From assembly GCA_030789695.1 (NCBI GenBank), contig CM061141.1, forward strand, positions 319,612,452 to 319,676,451: DNA of 64,000 nt. Reading direction: 5' to 3'. This DNA comes from Scilla litardierei. Taxonomy: Eukaryota; Streptophyta; Magnoliopsida; Asparagales; Asparagaceae. This document shows, one piece after another, positions 19,705-29,339 of the stretch. A model generated the notes under the pieces. That model saw nothing but the letters and a program-made list of their open reading frames with translations, was not told the DNA's origin and made no database searches. Both the position numbers and the translations under genes were made by a program. Each line of letters starts with the position of its first letter. The first letter of the stretch is position 1.

Positions 19705-21853
19705 ATGGTTGAGCCCGACCTTCCCATTCGTCGAAGGGATCAGAATTCGAAAGCTCCCAGAGTTATCCTAGACATGGCCTGTAGGTTCTCTCTTGATCTG
19801 ACCGCCGAGGTTTGGCGAGGTTGTCTCTGCGAACCCTTTACGGTTAGGGTGCCTGATCCGGATGAGAGAGTGTGTTTTCCACGGAAGGATGAGGTTGGGA
19901 TGTATCTTAAGTCCTTCCGCTTGGGACTTCGATCCCCCCTTCACCCCTTCATTATCGAGATTTTGTGCTCTTCGGAGCTTTCTCTCTGTAGACTTGCTCC
20001 TTACTCCTTTCCTCCCTTGGTAGGCTTCATCGAGTTGTACGAGCTCTGTGGAGTTTGCCCAACCCTCGGGTTGTTCGGGTACTTCTTTAGGATAGTTGCC
20101 GACCCACGCCGAGTGTGGTATCACGTAGTTGCTTGCCCTGGTACGAGGCTCATATACGGCCTCCCAGTTTCCGACCTTGGGTGGATAGACACCTTCGTGT
20201 TCGTTGCTTTACTTGACCTGGGACCGTTGCTTAACGGCTGGAGTTCTTCGAACCTCGAGCTTGCGAGGGAGTCGCATCTGTCCGTGGAGCAAATAAGAGT
20301 CGGGTTGTCGTTGAGCGAGGCCGAGGCAGTGAAGGCTCTTTTGAATCGACCGAGAGAAGATAGGTCGATTCATTACATGCTGGACGACCACACGATAAAG
20401 ATCCTTATATGGTGCCCGGGTAAGGTATTTCGAATTGATATCTTTATTTTCGCCCCTCACGGTAATTATCTTCGTTATCTACAGATATGATCAATGCCAA
20501 CCGACGCAGCGGCGAGTCCAGCCTGGACCAGGTCTGGAGGGAGCAGCGGAAGAAGAAAAGGACGACCGAGAGGTCAGGCGCCCGGAACGATCGATCGAGC
20601 GCTCGTGTCGAGGGGTCAGATTCTCGGTCCCCCCTTCCCGTCCTCCCGAGCTCCTCCTTCGAAGGGGGGGAGACCAGGCGGACGCCCAGGCTTCCCCCTC
20701 GAGCCTCTTCGAGGGAGGCCTCTAGCCAGGCTCCTACGAGGCCTCCTGCTCCTCTGGCTTCCCTCATGGTCGGAGCGGTACCAGTGGTGGTTGACGTCGA
20801 CTCTGCCGACGTCGTCGAGTCGACTGGGGGAGTCGGTCAGAAAAGGTAGACGTCCTCTTGTGAGGAGGAGGGGTCCCCGAAGAGGAGGCACGTGGGCGGA
20901 GAGGACCCCATGGGGAAGGGCGAGGGGGCTGCTCCCCTCGAGACTCCAGATGCGACAGAGACTCTGTCGATGCCCCAGGGGCTCGCGACGCCCCTCGTGG
21001 ATATGTGGCCGTGGGGGGACATCGTGTCACCCACCCCGTTGGTCGGCCCAATTCCTGGGGAGTTCGATCGAGCGTGCATGCTCAATCGGCTCTCGATTCG
21101 GCCTTCAGGACTGATCGAAGGTGAGCTTCACCAGCCCTCCTTCGCCGTCGGTAGGGAGGAGTCGGCCCTGACAGACTTCGGGACGACGGCCAGGGTGGTG
21201 GAGAACTCGATTCTCCCCAAGGATTCAGAGTTCCTGCAGAAGCTGGACCTCGAGCAGATGGCCAACTTCTTCGTTGGGAGCGGGTACCAGGTATGTCGTC
21301 AGAGCCTTTGTTTTTTGGTACCCAACTTGGTCGTTGTTCTTGACTGACCTTCGTTTTATTTGCAGATGTCCGTTCTTGGGGATTCGTTGCATCGCCAGGA
21401 TGTCAACTTGATCGACGGAGGTCGGCAGGTGGTGGACGCGGAGCGTAGAGCCCTCCTCTCCGAGGCACGGGCGAAGGAGGCAGAAGAGGCCCTGGGGAAG
21501 CCCGCACTGATAAAGCGACAGTCGAGTGAGAGGCAAAGGCGGCTAAGGACAGCCTTTCGTCGCTATCGGATGTTCATAAGTCCGTTGAGCTCTAGTGGCG
21601 GGTGGAGAGGGCTCGGCTAGAAGAGGAGCTTGATGCCTTCAAGAAGGAGACGGTCGAGCTTCGGACCAAAGTCTTCGATTTTGAGAGGTGGACGGAGGCT
21701 AGCAAGGTGGAAAAGGCCGAGCTCCAAGCCAGAGTTGCATGGCTCGAGGAGGCTGCCGCGAAGGAGAAGGCCGAGCTGACTGCTAGAGTCACGAAGGCGG
21801 TTGAGGCCTTCGCCAACGTTTTGGTGTCAGGGAGCGCTCCCCCTCCCTCCTAG
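19705..21853 (+). pseudogene. Spliced antisense gene in Tat element (gypsy-type transposon domain)
   Basis: Runs opposite to the pol genes, between pol and the 3' LTR, where plant Tat-lineage elements often carry extra antisense ORFs. Inferred exons: about 19705-20419, 20485-21290, 21366-21853, with introns GTAAGG...CTACAG and GTATGT...TTGCAG. Exon 1 has the segment LHPFIIEILCSSELSLCRLA followed by PLVGFIELYELCGVCPTLG. This resembles the family known as 'putative gypsy type transposon' (Transposase_28), whose function is unknown. Exon 2 is low-complexity, acidic and basic by turns; exon 3 encodes a coiled coil (LEEELDAFKKETVELRTKV). A TAG at 20847-20849 and a frameshift near 21500-21600 make this copy a pseudogene. 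The ATG at 19705 is the first in-frame one; an upstream exon is possible. Confidence 0.65.
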
Positions 21854-22063
21854 GTTTTAGGCAGTCCGTTTGTAACCCTTAATTTTGTAATATTTCCGAT
21901 TTGAAATCGATAAGGAAGGAACTTTTTGCAGCTTTATTCCTTTATCCAAAAAATTTATATCTGCTGCGTGTGTATGGCCCCTCGACGACCTAACTTGAAA
22001 GAACGTAGAAATCCTTAAGCAAGTTATGTCGTGGATAGGTTAGGTGTCTTCACCATAAATCAC

Positions 22064-22262
22064 GCTCCTTTGGTCGTATGGTAGCAAGGGGCGTGGCCCT
22101 TTCATCCGGCGAAAGTCGTTCGATGGTGAGGGGCGTGGACTCTTCGACTTACGGCCGACGGAAGTCGTTCGATAGCGAGGGGCATGGCCCATTCGACTTA
22201 CGCCTGACGGAGGTCGTTCGGTGCCGAGGGGCATGGCCCCTTCGACTTACGGTCGACTGAGG
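22064..22262 (+). repeat. Tandem repeat of about 54 bp in Tat element
   Basis: Four imperfect copies marked by GAGGGGCATGGCCC, TTCGACTTACG and GTCGTTCG, between the end of pol and the antisense gene. Such short tandem arrays are common in this part of Tat elements. Confidence 0.75.
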
Positions 22263-22438
22263 TCAGAACTGTTGCTACTGATGGCGGTTGCTGAGTCGTA
22301 ATGACGAAGGACGTTACGGCTGATGCTGAGGAATGATCCACTTCGCATTCATGATGATCTTGCATAGGATACAGAGTGATCGGTCGATCTACCTCTTTAG
22401 TACCACAATTGATAGCACTTCCGTAGATGTTCCGCGTT

Positions 22439-23740
22439 TCAAGGATGAGGAAGATCCTCACCGTCCAAAGTGGTGAGCTGGTAGATGGCAGGATCGAGTA
22501 CGTCGATCACTGTGTAGGGCCCCTTCCATATTGCAGCGAGCCTTCCCTTCTTGAGGACCTTGTGAGCAAAAGCGGCCTCGCGCAGCACCAAGTCTCCCAT
22601 ACGGAAATTGCGTTCGCGAACTTTCGAGTTGAAGTAGCGTGCCATGCACCCCTTTTGTTCGGTGAGGGTCGCCAACACCCGTTTACGGACCTCGTCCCCA
22701 GTTGTAGGTTGAGCTCGAGGCCATCTGAGTTTCTTTCTTTGTCGTTGTATCGGAGACGAAGTGGTCGCTCGTTGACCTTGATGGGGACGGCAGTCTCGTA
22801 TCCGTAGGCCAGTATGAAGGGCGTCTCCCCTGCCGGGGTTTTGTGTGTTGTTCTGTACGACCATGATATGTCGGGATCTGATCTTTGAGAATTTTGGGCA
22901 GGTCGAGTATCGTCGGGCGTACTCTCGGCATCTTTGAACATCGTTGGCCAGAAATATCCTTGTCTCACGGCCTTCAAAGCTATATAATTCCTCCGCGATG
23001 GTTTCCACAGCCGCCCTCGCGGATCTCTCAGATCACGTAGCATGCTTCCTGCAGGGCTAAGCATTTAAGATGTGGGAAGATGTCGTACCTGGTCCATTAT
23101 CTTTTGTACAATGAACCATCCAATATGACGAATTGATAGGCCTTCCGCTCAAATTTTCATGCCTCCACTGGGTCGGTCCCGCATCTCCACCAGGACGAAT
23201 TGATATCCTGCATTTCCACCATGGTCTCTCCGTGTCTGAGCAGCGGATTATCGGATCCATCCATGCGGCTCCCTGATCGAGGCTTGGAGGCTCTTGCGGT
23301 AGCCCGTTGGGATGGGGTAGACGTCGTACGTACCCGATTCGACCGGGCCCAACTGGGATTAGCCGACCAAACTGCTGACGGGGCGTCAGCTCGATGATTC
23401 TTCGACCTTGGAGCATAGTGAACATCGGCTCGTGTGAAGGTGGCGAGCTCAGCTTTAGCGACTTGTGCGTTACTCCGCATTGGGTCGTCGTGGGCCTCGA
23501 TGGCCACGTTCAGTTGACGTGTGACGAGGCTGGGGTCGCTGAATAGTTGGACTACTCTCGTCCCATAGGCTCGAGCCAATCGGAGTTTGTTGATGGCCGC
23601 ATCATATCCCGCACCATTGTTGGTGGCTTGGAAATCGAAACGGAGAGTGTATTCAAATTGGTCGCCCCCGGAGGTTTGGACGATTATTCCGGCCCCGCTC
23701 CCAGCTTGTGTGGACGAACCGTCGGCTTGTATGATCCAGG
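22439..23740 (-). pseudogene. Tat RNase H and integrase remnants, core deleted
   Basis: Minus strand. RNase H: DGSSTQAGSGAGIIVQTSGG (about 23728-23669) through ARAYGTRVVQLFSDPSLVTRQ (about 23579-23517). Integrase: the N-terminal zinc-domain end KAVRQGYFWPTMFKDAES is followed almost directly by WSYRTTHKTPAGETPFILAYG. The DDE catalytic core between them is deleted. The C-terminal domain (MGDLVLREA, LDGEDLPHP) remains. Stops and frameshifts are present. Confidence 0.8.
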
Positions 23741-24416
23741 TTCCCTCTTGCCCTTCCGACCCCCTCTGGGGTCTGGAACTTGATCATCGGGTGGAAGGTC
23801 GAGACCACCGCTTCTATGGCGTTCAGCAGCGGTCTTCCGATGATCCCGTTGTACGCCGAGTTGGTCTTTACCACCATAAAGTTGGTTATGCGAGTAATTT
23901 GTTGAGGATGCGTGTCGAGGGTCACCGGTAAGGTGATGATGCCTGCTATCGGGGCGGAGTGCGCGGTGAACCCCACCAAGGGTCCTGTGCAAGGCGTCAA
24001 CTATTCTGACGATATTTTCATCCTCTCCAGCGTAGTAAAGAAGAGTATGTCGCACGAGCTTTCGGTGTCAACGAGCAATCTTTTCACGGCGATCTCTCTG
24101 ATCGTGGCCGTGATAACCACAGCATCATCGTGCGATAGCTCCACTCCTTCCAGATCTTCGTCCGAGAAGAAGATAGGAGGCGTTGAGTATCTGGGGCGCT
24201 TTCGACGCACGGAAACTGTCATCAATCTCCCAGCGTAGGAGCTTTGGAGAGAGCTTGATAGCTCCAGGTGCGAGGGACCTCCCGTTATCATGTTGGTGAT
24301 CCCGACTCTAGGGGATCCTGCAGCAACCTCGGAGGATGTGGTTGGGTGAGTCGACATACTCGAGTGGTTCGTCGAGGGAGATGTCGACTCGTAGTTTTCC
24401 ACAGACTGCGTCAAAC
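23650..24416 (-). pseudogene. Tat protease remnant, RT deleted
   Basis: Protease with VKRLLVDTESSCDILFF; the catalytic DTG/DSG triad is DTE here. It runs through SAYNGIIGRPLLNAIEAVVS to KFQTPEGVG. The protein then passes almost at once into RNase H sequence, so the whole reverse transcriptase was lost. Upstream the reading begins at the LTR border, so gag is also missing. One frameshift lies near 24010. Confidence 0.75.
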
Positions 24417-25129
24417 TGTTAAAGCCAAAATTGACCAGTACAGTTGTCAAGCTGACGGAGACTTAAAGCGCTGAGCTGGAGCCTAGTCAGCATTCAGAGT
24501 GGGACCATCGATTGGAGGAACCGGGGTCGGTAGTAGGTGGTTGATGATGCTACGACCGGTGATCGACCTAAGAACGACCGTCGGTCTGGTCGTTCGAGGT
24601 TGAAGAGCTCAATACTTACCTTGGGCATTGGATGGCGATCATCGATATGCACCACAGGGAGACGTTAGGGGGGTCGGATCTGGGTTCCAACCCAAATCCC
24701 CTCTGATGATAAAGTTAGTAAGAAACTTAAGGAAGAGAGTGAGCTTGGCGTAGCTGAGCTTGGCCCACTGATGTTCGTCCCAAGACTAACGCATGTAAGA
24801 AGATAGAGCTCTATGTATTAGCACTCGTACCTTGAAGATGGAACCCTTTTACCTTTGTCCGTCGACCTATTTATAGGCAGCTCTTCCTTGATGAGGTGTA
24901 ACCGTCCCTCATTGATTAGGGCACGATCTTCTCCGGGATTTGAGCTAACGGATGCCCATTAACTTGGCCCTATTAACTCTTCCTTGAATGTCGGCGTCAG
25001 TCCAACGGTCGTCTGACCCGTTTGTCCGACTCAGTCATAGCCCGCTTAGAGTGTGGGAGTAACGGGTCGCGGGAGAGAAACGGGTCGGGTATGCGGATAC
25101 CCAATCGGGTTTGTATCTGTGCACTAACA
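24417..25129 (-). repeat. Right LTR (5' LTR) of Tat-type gypsy
   Basis: 713 bp, bounded by TGTTAAAGCC and GTGCACTAACA. It differs from the left LTR at many positions and lacks about 20 bp present there (around 18888-18910). Confidence 0.85.
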
Positions 25130-25234
25130 GATAATATTTGTAAATGACTCAAATCTCATCGGATCTCCTGAAGAGAAAACTGAAATATCTGTATGATATG
25201 AAAGACCTAGGCAAAAATCTTGGCTTACAAACTT

Positions 25235-25390
25235 ATCATCCAGAAGATGAACACATCATCCAAAAGATGAACACATCATCCGGAAGATGAAACTATCATC
25301 CAGAAGATGACAACACCATCCAGAAGATGATCATACAAAAGATGAAAATATCATACAAAAGATGAAAATAACATCCAGAAGAAGAAAATC
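25235..25390 (+). repeat. 18-bp minisatellite within copia RT
   Basis: About eight imperfect copies of a unit close to CATCCAGAAGATGAACA; some read CATACAAAAGATGAAAA. They lie between the RT segments VYEMKDLG and GPEVPYLS of the plus-strand copia, replacing or expanding coding sequence. Confidence 0.75.
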
Positions 25391-26398
25391 ATTTGACATT
25401 TAACTTCATACACCCGAAGTTGATGAAGAAACATGTACAATTGTAATCCACTAAATACAACTATTGGTTGTATGGATGTACATATAGACCCCTTCCGTTC
25501 GCTGGAAGAGTGGAAGGATATCCTAGGTCCTGAAGTGCCTTACTTGAGTGTCTTTGGTACACTCCTATATCTGGCCAACTCCATGCTTCTCTATATAGTG
25601 TTGGCAGTAAATCTGTTAGCCAGATACAGTGCAGCGCCTGTAGCGCGTCACTAGACCGGAGCTACGCATCTTCTGCGCTACCTCGAAGGTTCAATATTAT
25701 AAAGGATTATCCTCCAAGTTAAATGTATTTGTAGATGCAGGTTACAGATTATCGCGATGACAACAGACTTTGGGTACGTGTTTTACCACAAAGGAAAAGC
25801 TACCTCCTGGAGATCTGCAAAGCATGCGGCTGAGGCAACATTATCCTACCATTCCGAGAAGCTCGTCATCCAAGAAGAAAATCAAGAGTATGCATAGCTA
25901 CGTCCTGAAGTAGCTCGCAGACACAGTGACAACTGGGTCAGAGACTAGAGACATGGAGCTATCTACCGAGTCTACAGACCACGCCACTTTCCTAGCTCAT
26001 CCTTGAGAAGGCTCCATCAAAGGCGATGAGACAGAGCACACCTCTTCAGATGAGCTCCCTTGGATTCAGTAGCTGCCATATATGAGCGATACTTGTATAG
26101 ATGAGTGATGCTTGTATTTTGTATTTATTCTCGGAATTTTGTAGATGAGATTGATGTATAGCTGCCTAGGAGATCTGCAAACCTGAAGCTTGTACACATC
26201 AGAGGGAGTTAAATGTAGAATTGTACTCTTTTCTCTTAAGCTATGGTTTTTCTCACGTGGTTTTCCATAGCCAAAGATTTTACGAGGCAACAACATTAGC
26301 TCAGGATCCAGGGGTATCCACCCCTCCTGATACTCATAGTACTATGAATCCTGAAGCATTCATATGTCGAGTTTACAATGATGGATGAATAAGGGAAG

Positions 26399-26531
26399 TA
26401 TTAGGAATATGGTCTTGAGACCTTTGGTATCAAAGACCCTTGGTATCTACCATAATTGTAAAGAACCTTTTGTATCCTTCTTAATCTATATATATTACAT
26501 ATGGCCTTTGACATAAACTTGATTCTCAACA
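26399..26531 (+). repeat. Putative 3' LTR of the plus-strand copia
   Basis: Begins TATTAGGAATATGG (probably a mutated TGTTAGG) directly after a purine tract and ends ATTCTCAACA. The 133-bp length is close to the 146-bp LTR of the left-edge copia. No second copy is left to compare. Confidence 0.4.
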
Positions 26532-27063
26532 AAAAAAGAAATTTTGAGGATCGAAGGCATCGTTGGGTGAAAAACAGTTCATTTAAATATTTGAGGGGCT
26601 AGAAACAATTTTCCGTTTACTGTTTCCTTATCTTAGCTGTTGGTTTAGACAGAATTTTATAATGCAGCTCATGATTCGCGTGGTCTAATTAAACAATGAT
26701 GTTATTGCTTGCTCAGCTTATGATAATTGTTGCCCAGGCCATGTGGTACCAATTTATATAAAATAAATGTCAAAGTTGAGAGCTTCCTCTCAGAAATTTA
26801 ATGTAAACCCTTGTTGATTTGGAAATTTGCTTCATTTTGGTTGAAAAAGACTTTGGATGATGATAAAAATTTCAACAAGTTCGGTTTTAGACTAATAAAC
26901 GTTCTAGAACTTGGGCTAGCCTATTTTAAAACATGCTAAATTTTACGAAATACTTCTCAACTGTGCTTCGGTTTTAAAAACCCTCCAACACTTTTGTTTT
27001 CGTTCAGAAAACCTTGTTGAATCTTGTATGTGTCCCTTTTATTCCCCGTGAACCCCACTAAAC
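26532..27063. other. Intergenic AT-rich DNA
   Basis: No gene or named repeat seen between two copia elements. It contains the TAAAC target site of the element to its right. Confidence 0.4.
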
Positions 27064-27532
27064 TGTTGTGATTCTCACTGATCACTAGAAGATTTACTGA
27101 TTACAGTAAACCAGTAAAAATACTGATCACGGTAAAACAGTAATAATTGGAGAGTAAAAAAGACTTCGTTATTTCTCACTGAAAATAAATTTACACACTC
27201 TAGGGTAAACAACAAAAAAAACTCACTACAATTTTACCTCTCTGGGGTAACTTCCCTCTCTGGGGTAATTTCCTCTCACCGGAGAAATCCCTCACTCTTA
27301 CACCTCTCTGGGTAACTGCCTCTCTTCTTTCTCTTGAATAAGAGAACTCGATTTTTGGGATTGGGATGATCTGAAGCTGCTCTTTTGCACTTCTATTTAT
27401 AGGATCATACGGTTGGCCAAAACGGCATTCCTTACGTTGCAAACAATGGTTAGTCAAAGAGGATTTATGAGAGGGTAGGTGTCCAAGCAGCCCATGTGGG
27501 CTTTGGTTGGCTGTCGGCAGCTGGATTCTTCA
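27064..27532 (-). repeat. 3' LTR of the young copia
   Basis: 469 bp, TGTTGTGATTCTCACTGATC...GGATTCTTCA. Differs from the partner LTR at two positions (AATAAGAG versus AAGAAGAG; ACGGCATT versus ACGTCATT). Confidence 0.95.
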
Positions 27533-27565
27533 ATTCTCCCCCTCCAGCTGCATCCAAAATGATTT

Positions 27566-29334
27566 TCACTTAACAACCATCCCAGCCATGTCTCTGCACA
27601 GCTCCAGTTTCTCCCGTATCACCACCTTCGTGAACATATCTGCTGGATTCTCCTTCGTGTGGATCTTCACTAGTCTCAACAGCTGTTGATCCATCACCTC
27701 CCGTATCCAATGATACCGAATGTCAATGTGCTTTGTCCGAGCATGATACATCGAATTCTTGCTCAGATCTAAAGCACTTTGACTATCACAATGTACCATG
27801 TACATTTTCTGCTTGATCCCTAATTCTTGGAGAAATCGCTTTAACCACAACATTTCCTTGCCAGCTTCTGTAATTGCAAGATACTCCGCCTCTGTTGTGG
27901 ATAGCGCAACGCACTTCTGCAATCTTGATTGCCAGGACACAGCTCCCCCTGCAAAAGTGTAGACAAATCCGGATGTAGATTTTCTACTATCAAGATCTCC
28001 AGCCATATCTGAATCTGTATAGCCCTCCAAGATTAGATCAGCTTCTCCGTAGCACAGACATGCCTTTGAAGTACCCTTCAGGTATCGGAGAATCCACTTG
28101 ACCGCCTCCCAGTGTTCCTTTCCTGGATTAGAAAGGAATCGGCTCACCATTCCCACCGCATGGGCAATGTCAGGACGTGTACACACCATTGCATACATCA
28201 AACTCCCAACTGCTGAAGAATAAGGTATCGATGACATCTCCTCCGTCTCTTTCTTGGATGAAGGGCTTGATTTCCTGCTCAACTTGAAGTGGTTAGCCAG
28301 TGGAATGCTAACTGGTTTGGCATGATCCATCTTGAATCTCTTGATCACGCGTTCAACGTACTTCTCCTGAGATAGCCATAGCTTGTTGTGTTTCCTATCT
28401 CGGACTATCTGCATTCCCACAATTTGTTGAGCCGGACCTAAGTCTTTCATATCAAAAGACTTAGAGAGTTCCTTCTTCAGCTGGCCGATTTTTGTTGCAT
28501 CTTGTCCAACGATCAACATATCGTCGACATATAAAAGCAATGCAACAAAGTTACCGTCTGGAAACTGCTGTGTATAAACACACTGGTCGGCAGCGGTCCT
28601 TTTGTAGCCTTGACTCATCATGAATGAGTCAAACTTCATGTTCCACTGTCGTGGCGCTTGCTTGAGGCCGTACAGACTCTTCTTCAGCTTGCATACGAGG
28701 TTTTCTTTGCCTGAAACCTCGAAACCTTCTGGCTGCTCCATGTAGATTTCTTCATGTAGATCACCATGAAGAAACGCCGTCTTGACATCCATCTGCTCAA
28801 GCTCTAAATTCAACCTGGCTACCAATCCGAGGATGACGCGGATTGAAGCCATCTTCACAACAGGTGAAAAGATCTCGTCAAAGTCAATACCTTTCTTCTG
28901 AAGGAATCCTTTGACCACCAGCCGAGCTTTGTGCTTCACCATCTTTCCGTTGCCATCTTTCTTGAGCTTGAACACCCATTTGTTCTTCAGCGCCTTCTTT
29001 CCTTGTGGAAGCTTGACCAACTCATAAGTAGAATTCTTCTGCAGAGATTCCATCTCATCGTGCATAGCTTGCAACCAACTTTCTTTGTTCTTGTGAGATA
29101 TCGCTTCATGGAAACTCTCTGGCTCCCTCTCTTCAGAAAGTAGAAGATATTCAGCTTCTGAATATCTGGTTGATGGAATCCGGCCTCGTTCAGATCTCCG
29201 TACTTGTGAGTTGTTGACTTCAGGAGGCATACCATCATCTGCCTGTGGTGATGGTGGTGCAGTATCTGCTGGAGAGGGTTGTGGCTCCCCCTGCTCAGCA
29301 TCCGCCTCTTCTTCCACGTCTTGTTCAACAGCCT
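27566..29334 (-). pseudogene. Copia pol part 2: reverse transcriptase and RNase H
   Basis: C-terminal half of the interrupted polyprotein (583 codons from the first internal Met at 29317). RT starts at KNKWVFKLKKDGNGKMVKHK and includes the catalytic LLLYVDDMLIVG. RNase H has YTDSDMAGDLDSRKSTSGFV and ALSTTEAEYLAITEAGKEM. It ends at TGA/TAA-type stop 27566 just before the polypurine tract. The frame is open throughout, but it is cut off from its start codon by the inserted solo LTR. Confidence 0.9.
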
Positions 29335-29339
29335 CCTCC

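Larger units (their letters stand above)
18503..25129 (-). mobile_element. Ty3/gypsy Tat-type element, internally deleted
   Basis: Minus-orientation element with LTRs 18503-19239 and 24417-25129 and an exact 5-bp target duplication GATAA. Next to the 5' (right) LTR the minus strand reads TTTGACGCAGTCTGTGG, close to the Asp-tRNA-type primer site of Tat elements. Content in minus order: a few codons, protease (about 24250-23650), RNase H (about 23740-23400), remains of integrase (about 23040-22440), tandem repeats, then an antisense gene (19705-21853, plus strand). Gag, reverse transcriptase and the integrase catalytic core are absent. Clear LTR differences, including a deletion of about 20 bp, point to an old insertion. 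Confidence 0.85.
17615..26531 (+). mobile_element. 5'-truncated copia element (+), split by Tat gypsy
   Basis: Same family as the left-edge copia but on the opposite strand. The left half (17615-18502) covers the end of integrase and the start of RT. The right half (25130-26531) resumes at the RT catalytic region, after a 6627-bp gypsy insertion with TSD GATAA. It then covers the end of RT (GPEVPYLSVFGTLLYLAN, about 25531-25584), RNase H (about 25740-25880), a purine tract (AATAAGGGAAG) and a 133-bp putative 3' LTR. Stops and frameshifts throughout; inactive. Confidence 0.75.

Noticed and set aside
22064..22262. CRISPR-like array (also 25235-25390 and 59655-59770)
   Set aside because: Repeats are contiguous without unique spacers and the DNA is plant nuclear; they are minisatellites.
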